Shown here: positions 6,986 to 13,161 of the stretch, one piece after another
How positions within the stretch are numbered: position 1 is the stretch's first letter
Layout of the letters: every line of letters begins with the position of its first letter
NCBI GenBank assembly: GCA_046052345.1
Contig: JBJOMN010000047.1
Span: 1 to 27,779, forward strand
DNA from: Pollutiaquabacter sp046052345
GTDB lineage: Bacteria; Bacteroidota; Bacteroidia; AKYH767-A; 2013-40CM-41-45
Length of the DNA stretch: 27,779 bases
Direction of reading: 5' to 3'
Position numbers and translations under genes: made by a program
The notes under the pieces: generated by a model
What the model was told of the DNA's origin: nothing
Database searches by the model: none
The model's input: only the letters and a program-made list of their open reading frames with translations

Positions 6986-9013
6986 TCACTGACGCACCAT
7001 ACGGCGACTCACAGTCTCTCCGTTGGAGGTCAGGACGTAAAGATACATGCCGGATTCCCAGGCATCGCTCTTCACCATCGTGCTGTAATCGCCGGCTTCA
7101 GCGACTTCGTCAACCAGTGTCTCCACCAGTTTGCCGGTCATGTCATACACCTTCAGGTTGACTTCTCCGGAGACCGTTAATCTGTAGTCGATCACCGTGT
7201 AATCGCTGAAAGGGTTCGGCACGTTCTGGAACAGGTTCAGCTGCTCCGGATTGGAACCGCCCGAACGCATACCCGCGAACCCGGAACCGATCACGAGCGG
7301 ACGCATCATCTCGTTGTCTTCGTGGGAAAGGATATGGCAATGCCATACGTATTTGCCGGGGAGCTCGAACTTGGAAAGTACCCGTAATACCTCTCCCGGA
7401 TAAGCAGGCGCGGTGTCCTTCCAGCCGTCTTCTCCGGGCTGAGGTCCCCTGGCCGGACCCGAAAGCGCGATGTTGGAGATCGCTCCGGTAGTCGGGTCCT
7501 GGGTGGCTGTGAAGCGCTGACGGTTGATGATCTGGAAAGCCGTGCTGTGCAGGTGGACAGGATGTGCGTCAGGAGTCGTATTGTAGACCTCCCACATCTC
7601 CGTGGAATTAAGCGCAGGTGTTTCCGTGACCGGATCCGACCACATCATCGCTCCGCCTGCGGCGGTGCCCAGCATGGGCATCAGACGTCCCATCATGTCC
7701 GTTCCTTCATACAGTAATAGTTGACGGGTGGGACCGTTCTGGACGTTCGGTACGATGGCGGGGCGGAGGTTAGTCGGTACTGTTGCGGTTGGCACGGCCG
7801 TATTGAGGGGCTTTGTCACCCTGAACGACATGACAAGTCCGTCTGCGTCAGGATCCACGGGAGCTCCGTTGGGGAACGGGCAACGTGCATTGTTGCGGAT
7901 AATGATGGTCCTGTTGTTGTTGGAAAGTGCGTTAGCCGAGAAATCGATGATCACATCCAGCCGCTCGCCCGGTGCGATCAGCAATTCACTGGAGGTGACA
8001 GGAGCCGGAAGGAATCCCATGTCGGCACCGATTTTCCGGAAGGTGACGGGCTGACGGGTATAAAGGTTCAGGAAGCGGGAGTCACATCCGTTGACAATCC
8101 TGAAACGATACGGACGGGGTTCGACGTCCATGACCGGCCATGCCTTGCCGTTCACCAGGATGAAGTCTCCGAAGAATTCCGGCAGGATCGTGTTGGTCAT
8201 CCCGGTCATCGGGTCGGAGGAGGGATAAAAGAGCTCACCGTCGTTATCGAACATCCGGTCACAAATGATTAAAGGCAACTCGTACTCTCCGGATGGGAGC
8301 TGGTTGTTAAGCATTTGTTGTTCTTCTACCGCGTCCCGGATAAGGTAACCGCCGGCCAGACCGGCATAGACGTTCAAACGGGTAAGGCCCAGTGCGTGGT
8401 CGTGGTACCAGTTGGTCGCAGCGGGTTGTTCGTTGGCGTAGTAATATGGAACGACATTATCGCCTTTGGTGAAGTCCGGACCGCGCTTCCTGGCGAAAGG
8501 GGTATACCAGGCATCCGGATATCCGTCGGATGCGGCTTCGGTCTTGCCTCCGTGGAGGTGGGTGACCAGCGGCACGCCATAGCGGCTGATTCCACCGCGA
8601 AGGCCTTCCAGCGCCCAGTGGATGGTTGGGTCCACCGGTAGCAGATGCGGCAGGTTCCTGCCCTCGGGGGTCACCAGACGGTTCAGCCAATTGATCCTGA
8701 CCGGAACGTTACTGCGGGTGACGATGGTCGGACCGGGAAAGGTGCCGTTATACCCCCAGACAGTGGTGCTCAACGCGGCCCCGGTGGCCGGGTCCTTGAC
8801 ACCGAGATCCTGACTGAATTGCGAGGCCGTGATGTTCACCGGTGACGGAGTCCCGCCTGTAAGGACCAGGTAAGGGGGAACAGTCAACTGATTCACGAAC
8901 TTGGGTTGAGCAGCACCTGACAGCTGTGCTTCGACCGTTGATGAAAGGGAAAGAAATGCGCTCAGAAAGAGGATCGATCCCTTCATCAAGGAGTTACTGG
9001 TAAAGTGTTTCAT
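6986..9013 (-). CDS. exported multicopper oxidase (CotA/bilirubin oxidase-like) with T9SS sorting domain
   Basis: 675 residues from the ATG at 9013. An upstream in-frame ATG at 9055 would put 14 polar residues before the signal peptide, so it is rejected. Signal peptide 1-29, then Gln30. All four copper-ligand motifs of three-domain multicopper oxidases are present: HLHGG (about 152-154), WYHDHALG (about 203-209), HPVHLH, and HCHILSHEDNEMM with a Met at the axial type 1 position. This indicates an intact mononuclear and trinuclear copper site for one-electron oxidation of substrates coupled to reduction of oxygen to water. The C-terminal ~75 residues form a type A T9SS domain (NVPNPFSDYTVIDY ... 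GMYLYVL), implying export across the outer membrane. The substrate (phenolics, bilirubin-like compounds, Cu(I) or Mn(II)) cannot be told from sequence. Confidence 0.95.
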   Translation of the reverse strand: MKHFTSNSLMKGSILFLSAFLSLSSTVEAQLSGAAQPKFVNQLTVPPYLVLTGGTPSPVNITASQFSQDLGVKDPATGAALSTTVWGYNGTFPGPTIVTRSNVPVRINWLNRLVTPEGRNLPHLLPVDPTIHWALEGLRGGISRYGVPLVTHLHGGKTEAASDGYPDAWYTPFARKRGPDFTKGDNVVPYYYANEQPAATNWYHDHALGLTRLNVYAGLAGGYLIRDAVEEQQMLNNQLPSGEYELPLIICDRMFDNDGELFYPSSDPMTGMTNTILPEFFGDFILVNGKAWPVMDVEPRPYRFRIVNGCDSRFLNLYTRQPVTFRKIGADMGFLPAPVTSSELLIAPGERLDVIIDFSANALSNNNRTIIIRNNARCPFPNGAPVDPDADGLVMSFRVTKPLNTAVPTATVPTNLRPAIVPNVQNGPTRQLLLYEGTDMMGRLMPMLGTAAGGAMMWSDPVTETPALNSTEMWEVYNTTPDAHPVHLHSTAFQIINRQRFTATQDPTTGAISNIALSGPARGPQPGEDGWKDTAPAYPGEVLRVLSKFELPGKYVWHCHILSHEDNEMMRPLVIGSGFAGMRSGGSNPEQLNLFQNVPNPFSDYTVIDYRLTVSGEVNLKVYDMTGKLVETLVDEVAEAGDYSTMVKSDAWESGMYLYVLTSNGETVSRRMVRQ

Positions 9014-9357
9014 GTAATAGTTGGGTTGATTTGAATTCAGGCTGCAATAAAACAAAGTCTCAATGGCGGGTCTCTGGTCGATGAATTTGCCGGCTTAACC
9101 GCAAATAAATATGTCACTATATTATCAAAATTCATCTAATCTTCAAAAATGAGTTCAAGTTTATTCCGCTAAACGCTCCTTCGGCTTGGTAAAATCTGCA
9201 TTAATCGCAACATAGTGGGGCAGATGAAGGGAGTTGTCGCCTAAATGAGCCTAACACCTATTCGGTGCTTCATTGAACGAACAATATCCTTTTCCTACTT
9301 CGCCTCGCTTAAGCAAGTCAACCGATTCAATCAAACCATTCCAACAACTTCACAACA
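9014..9357. other. divergent intergenic region, oxidase / PKD protein
   Basis: 344 bp between divergently transcribed genes that must hold both promoters. The AT-rich part at about 9100-9180 is the likely control region. On the minus strand TTTG near 9127-9130 and TTATTTG near 9102-9108 give a weak promoter-like pair for the oxidase. The decamer CTTGGTAAAA at 9185-9194 recurs at 10481-10490 upstream of the second PKD gene. No small gene was seen. Confidence 0.5.
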
Positions 9358-10290
9358 ATGAGAACAACCGTTTTCCGTCTTGTCACCTTCGCGGCAGCCT
9401 CTTTGGCCTCCCTGGCGGTCTTCGCACAACATCATCCGCAGGTATGCTCCGCACGTTTCATGGAGCACCGCGACAGCCTTCCCAATACCATTGACTTCAA
9501 CGCCTTCCTGCACGGTCCAAATGTCACTTATGCATGGGATTTCGGTGACGGCTCCTCCGCCGCAACGGCTGACGTGCAGCACACGTATGCCGCTGCCGGT
9601 ACATACTACGTATGCCTGACGGTCACCCGCACTGATACCGCAGGTGTCGTGATCTGCTCCGATACACATTGTGACAGCGTGCATGCGGAGGCATCGCTTC
9701 CTGCCCCTCCTCCGGCTGTATGCAATGCTCACTTCCGTTACTTCGGCCGCATGGGTAACAATTCCATCCGTTTCTTCGGAGGTCGCGCATCCGGCGGAAC
9801 AGCAACGTATTCCTGGGATTTCGGCGACGGAACCACGGACACCTTACGCAGTCCGTATCATACCTATGCTGCAACCGGTACCTATTATGTGTGTCTTACA
9901 CTGAACGCCTTTGATTCATTAGGTAACGGGGTGTGCAGCGACACCTGGTGCGACAGCATCATTGTCGGACTTACCCATCACCCCGGCGGCTTCTTCCATT
10001 CATTCGGCACCGCCCATCACCACCGTCTCTCCGGCGATGGCACGGATGCCTCAGCAACTGTATCCATATACCCGCATCCGATGACAGACCGTGCTACATT
10101 GCTGCTCGAAGGATTCGACGGTCCGGTCACCTTCTTGCTTTACAACCTTAATGGCCAGGTTGTCATGGAGAATTCAGTGCTTTCCAACGGTGAGTTCCTG
10201 ATCGAGAGGGGAGCGCTGACTGCAGGCGTTTATTTCTATCAGGCTGCGGGTGCCGAACGGCAAGTCAAAGGCAAGTTGATAATCGAATAA
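9358..10290 (+). CDS. secreted two-PKD-domain protein with T9SS sorting domain
   Basis: 310 residues. Signal peptide 1-23 (ending AVFA) leaves a predicted mature N-terminus QHHPQVC. Two PKD domains follow, each with the diagnostic YxWDFGDG and HTYAAxGTYYVCLT strands. Each carries four Cys at equivalent places: near the start (VCxAxF), after YYV, in the ICS/VCS turn and in the CDS[VI] end strand. A His-rich linker (HHPGG ... HHH, about 214-231) precedes a type A T9SS domain (YPHPMTDRATLLLEGF ... GVYFYQA). PKD domains are beta-sandwiches found in adhesins and secreted enzymes; no catalytic domain is visible, so an adhesive or matrix role is inferred. It is a paralogue of the next gene, lacking one PKD. 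It has its own terminator. Confidence 0.9.
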   Translation: MRTTVFRLVTFAAASLASLAVFAQHHPQVCSARFMEHRDSLPNTIDFNAFLHGPNVTYAWDFGDGSSAATADVQHTYAAAGTYYVCLTVTRTDTAGVVICSDTHCDSVHAEASLPAPPPAVCNAHFRYFGRMGNNSIRFFGGRASGGTATYSWDFGDGTTDTLRSPYHTYAATGTYYVCLTLNAFDSLGNGVCSDTWCDSIIVGLTHHPGGFFHSFGTAHHHRLSGDGTDASATVSIYPHPMTDRATLLLEGFDGPVTFLLYNLNGQVVMENSVLSNGEFLIERGALTAGVYFYQAAGAERQVKGKLIIE

Positions 10291-10364
10291 TCCGCTCGCG
10301 AATTACCCGACACCTTTGCTGATAGGGGGCATAGGTGTTGAGACATACGGCTCTTGGATGAACG

Positions 10365-10397
10365 GATCCCCGGTCGAAAGGCCGGGGATCTTTTTTT
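10365..10397 (+). terminator. Rho-independent terminator of first PKD gene
   Basis: Perfect 9-bp stem GATCCCCGG / CCGGGGATC (10365-10373 with 10382-10390) with an 8-nt loop, followed by seven T. It lies 75 bp after the stop codon, so the two PKD genes are transcribed separately. Confidence 0.9.
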
Positions 10398-10481
10398 CAA
10401 AGTATCGACCCCCTGATTTTCCGTTTTTTTTGCAACGATAGGGCGTGTCTGTCAAGATGTTTTGGCCAACGTCGGATTCGC

Positions 10482-10510
10482 TTGGTAAAAGTGTCCGAAC
10501 TGTTTTTTTG
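10482..10510 (+). promoter_or_regulatory. possible promoter of second PKD gene
   Basis: TTG at 10482-10484 is followed by 18 nt and TTTTTTTG at 10503-10510. This resembles the Bacteroidota TTTG-N19-TAnnTTTG layout but lacks the TA of the -7 box. It would give a leader of about 150 nt. Confidence 0.3.
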
Positions 10511-10664
10511 TAATTCAAATTTCTGTTAGCTTTCGCCCCTCATTCTATACTGAAAGTGCTAAATGCCGTCTGTCGATATCCCGGTTCTTTACGAATAGAG
10601 TTCAATTCCAGTAATCATACATCTTCAAATTCACTTCCTTAATCCACATTATAACACAATAAGC

Positions 10665-11870
10665 ATGAAAAAAACACTTACACTTAGAAATGTAGCCGCC
10701 ACGGCTTGTCTCGTGTCGGTCATTACGCTCCTGAGCGCAGTGACCGCTCTCGCTCAACCCACCTCCCAGGGTTGCAATGCCCGCTTCACGTACCGTGCCG
10801 ACAGCATCCTGGCAAACACTGTGAACTTCAGGGCGAACATGCATGCACCCAATGCGGGTTATTCCTGGGACTTCGGCGACGGTGCCACCGCTACGGGCAA
10901 CGCGCCCCAGCATACCTACGCAGCTCCCGGCTCTTACTATGCCTGTCTGACCATCACCCGCACCGATTCCCTGGGTAATGACCTGTGTTCCTCGGCTTTC
11001 TGCAATACGGTCTACATCTACGCGACGCCTCCTCCCTGCGACGCCCATTTTACCGCCGATCAGAACCTCAACAGCGGAATGGTCCATTTCGTCGGTACGC
11101 TGAACAGCAGCATCGCTGCCTACGCCTGGAACTATGGCGACGGGAATACCGACTCCGGAAGGGTCACCAACCACCGTTATGATGTTGCAGGAACGTATTA
11201 TGTATGCCTTACGGTGACACGCACCGACTCTACCGGCGCGGTGATCTGCACCTCAACGCAGTGCGACAGCGTTTATGCCGCCGAAGCCAACCCCGGCAAC
11301 AATGCAGTAGTCTGTCTGGCCAACTTCCGTTATGAAAGCCGTCTGGGCGATCCGACGGCCCGTTTCCTCGGAGGATTCTTCTCCGGAGGTAACGCTATTT
11401 ATTCCTGGGACTTCGGTGACGGCGCTATCGGCGACACCAAAAACCCCGAGCATACGTATCAGGATACCGGCGTGTATTATGTCTGTTGCAATATAATGGG
11501 CATGGATGAGTCGGGAAATGTGGTTTGTACCAGCGACTACTGTGACAGCGTCTATGTCGGAACGGATCATGTGCCCGGTCCTGTCGGAAACGAATTCGGT
11601 GAACTGCACCGCCTGTCGAACCGCACCGCCACCGCCTCTGCCGGAGTGTTCCCGAATCCCGTAACCTCCCGTTCCATGGTCTCCGTGAACAACTTCAACG
11701 GCCCGGTCCGTTTCCGCGTGTTCAACCAGTCCGGTCAGATCGTATTGGAAAGGAATTACGTTTCCAACGGTTCCTATGCGTTTGATGCCTCGATCCTTTC
11801 CTCGGGTATCTATTCCTTCCAGGTTACCGACGGGCAGCAGCTCGTTCAGGGCAAAGTAGTAGTCCAGTAA
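10665..11870 (+). CDS. secreted three-PKD-domain protein with T9SS sorting domain
   Basis: 401 residues. Signal peptide 1-30 (ending TALA), then Gln31. Three PKD domains are marked by YSWDFGDG, YAWNYGDG and YSWDFGDG. Each has the same four-Cys pattern as the neighbouring paralogue: C-x-A-x-F (varied as CLANF in the third), YYxC, an [LIV]C turn and C[DN][ST]V. The third also has an extra Cys (YYVCCN). A linker leads into a type A T9SS domain (VFPNPVTSRSMVSVNNF ... GIYSFQVTDG). The last PKD and tail align best with the last PKD and tail of the upstream gene, so the pair arose by duplication plus gain or loss of one PKD. An adhesive or structural surface role is inferred. It is monocistronic, with a strong terminator 15 bp after the stop. 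Confidence 0.9.
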   Translation: MKKTLTLRNVAATACLVSVITLLSAVTALAQPTSQGCNARFTYRADSILANTVNFRANMHAPNAGYSWDFGDGATATGNAPQHTYAAPGSYYACLTITRTDSLGNDLCSSAFCNTVYIYATPPPCDAHFTADQNLNSGMVHFVGTLNSSIAAYAWNYGDGNTDSGRVTNHRYDVAGTYYVCLTVTRTDSTGAVICTSTQCDSVYAAEANPGNNAVVCLANFRYESRLGDPTARFLGGFFSGGNAIYSWDFGDGAIGDTKNPEHTYQDTGVYYVCCNIMGMDESGNVVCTSDYCDSVYVGTDHVPGPVGNEFGELHRLSNRTATASAGVFPNPVTSRSMVSVNNFNGPVRFRVFNQSGQIVLERNYVSNGSYAFDASILSSGIYSFQVTDGQQLVQGKVVVQ

Positions 11871-11885
11871 TACCTGAAAACTGTA

Positions 11886-11926
11886 AAGCCGGCAGTCAGA
11901 TCAAACTGATTGCCGGCTTCTTTTTT
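11886..11926 (+). terminator. Rho-independent terminator of second PKD gene
   Basis: A 14-bp stem with one G-T wobble (AAGCCGGCAGTCAG with CTGATTGCCGGCTT; 11886-11899 with 11906-11919) and loop ATCAAA is followed by CTTTTTT. Confidence 0.92.
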
Positions 11927-11973
11927 ACCGGATAATCAAAGTTTAATTTTAAAATATTTATTCGGTAAGCCAT

Positions 11974-12029
11974 AAACTGCAAACTGCAAACTGCAAACTG
12001 CTAACCACCAACCACCAGCCACCTACCGC
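11974..12029. repeat. heptamer array abutting the lpxH stop codon (one-armed element)
   Basis: Eight 7-bp units in strict register: AAACTGC four times (11974-12001), then TAACCAC, CAACCAC, CAGCCAC and CTACCGC. The last unit contains the lpxH stop codon (complement of 12023-12025). The units match the right-arm units of the elements at 22871-23023 and 24541-24644. No opposite arm or matching core hairpin is visible beside it, so it looks like a half element. Confidence 0.8.
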
Positions 12030-12778
12030 CTCTGCACCAGCCTCATCTCCTTCCCGTCGAACTCGCCGTAGGAATCGTACTTCATCCAGTCGCCGATGTT
12101 GATATATCGGCTGGAGCCGTTCAGGGCTATGTCCAGTGGAAGATGCCGGTGCCCGAAGACCAGATAATCATAATGCTTCTTGGCGAGCAGCTCGCGGGAG
12201 TGCAGCACCAGCCACTCTTTTTCTTCTCCCAGGAATTTCTCGTCCGTATTGCCGGTGGCGATTCGGCTGCGGCGTGAAAAATAATCGGCTACGCCGATAC
12301 CGAGATTCGGATGAAGCCTGGCGAATAGCCATTGACTTACCGGCGATGCGAAGACTTTCTTGATGAATTTATATCCGTGGTCGCCGGGACCGAGTCCGTC
12401 GCCGTGACCGATATAAAAGATTTTACCGTTGTATTCGGCTTCAATCGGTTGGCGATGGATTTTCACCCCGACTTCCTTCTCCAGGTAATCGAACGTCCAC
12501 ATGTCGTGGTTGCCGGTGAAGTATTGTACAGGGATGCCGGCATCGGTGAACCTGGCAATGGCGGCAAGCAGCCTCACGTGGCCGCGAGGGACCACCGTAC
12601 GGTACTCGAACCAGAAGTCGAAGACATCGCCAAGCAGATAAAGTTCCTGGGTGGTAGGTAAGATCCGGTCCATCCAGGCCACGACGCGTCGCTCACGCTC
12701 CAGACTGCTTTTCGCGTCCGGTGCTCCGAGGTGGAAATCGGAAGCGAAGTAGATGTTCTTGCCGGGTTGGAGTTGCAT
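12023..12778 (-). CDS. lpxH: UDP-2,3-diacylglucosamine diphosphatase LpxH
   Basis: 251 residues, usual length for the family. The calcineurin-like metallophosphoesterase motifs appear in order: DFHLG near residue 14, GDVFDFW near 50, GNHD near 94, GHGD near 124 and GHRH near 210. This set, with FDFWFEYR, is typical of LpxH, which hydrolyses UDP-2,3-diacylglucosamine to lipid X and UMP in lipid A synthesis at the cytoplasmic face of the inner membrane. The ATG lies 2 nt after the stop of the upstream M1 peptidase reading frame, so translation was probably coupled to it. Its own stop codon lies inside a heptamer repeat array. lpxK, a later step in the same pathway, is 6.6 kb away in a separate unit. 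Confidence 0.92.
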   Translation of the reverse strand: MQLQPGKNIYFASDFHLGAPDAKSSLERERRVVAWMDRILPTTQELYLLGDVFDFWFEYRTVVPRGHVRLLAAIARFTDAGIPVQYFTGNHDMWTFDYLEKEVGVKIHRQPIEAEYNGKIFYIGHGDGLGPGDHGYKFIKKVFASPVSQWLFARLHPNLGIGVADYFSRRSRIATGNTDEKFLGEEKEWLVLHSRELLAKKHYDYLVFGHRHLPLDIALNGSSRYINIGDWMKYDSYGEFDGKEMRLVQRR

Positions 12779-12780
12779 AG

Positions 12781-13161
12781 TCAGCGGTTCAGGTTCTCCA
12801 GCGGATTCAGCTTCTTGAGATGTAGTTCGAAACGGATCAGCTGCCCGAAGTCGAGGTCCTGTTTTTCAATGACGTTACTCAGGTCCTTCGAGTGGAACAA
12901 AGGTACATATACCGTGAAGATGTCGCGCAGGAAATCGATTTGGATTCCTCCTTCGTAGGAAAGTCGGTTATCCTTGTTATAATCCAACGCGTACTGGTCG
13001 AAGGCGGCCATGTTGAAGAAAAAGCGCAATGGTAATTTGCCCGGGGCATCGGCCTTGAGGTGGAATACGGTCATCCAATGTTCCGCATACCTGTAATAAC
13101 CTGTCGGAGTGGCGAATCCGCCATCAGCGGCGACGAATTGCCGTCCTAACACGGATGTTGA
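12781..13161 (-). pseudogene. C-terminal remainder of the M1 peptidase, beyond an in-frame TGA
   Basis: The frame of the M1 peptidase continues without shift past the TGA at 13162-13164 for another 126 sense codons, to a TGA at 12781-12783, 2 nt before lpxH. The sequence (LGRQFVAADGGF ... LPLRFFFNMAAFDQY ... RFELHLKKLNPLE) has the beta-strand-rich character of the preceding region and looks like the normal end of these long Bacteroidota M1-like proteins. A GTG at 13150-13152 could start a separate 123-residue product, but no function for such a fragment is evident. It is best read as the severed tail of the same gene. Confidence 0.7.

Larger units (their letters stand above)
10291..10664. other. 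intergenic region between the two PKD genes
   Basis: 374 bp containing the terminator of the first PKD gene (10365-10397), a T-rich stretch, a possible promoter at 10482-10510 and a roughly 150-nt AT-rich leader before the second PKD gene. No small gene is supported; a minus-strand frame at 10303-10518 crosses the terminator and has no protein character. Confidence 0.55.

Noticed and set aside
9014..9055. Upstream ATG of the multicopper oxidase frame
   Set aside because: It would place 14 polar residues ahead of a normal signal peptide that starts at 9013.
12781..13152. Independent small gene downstream of the M1 peptidase
   Set aside because: It is in the same frame as the peptidase with only one TGA between them and reads as its natural C-terminus; better explained as a severed tail.
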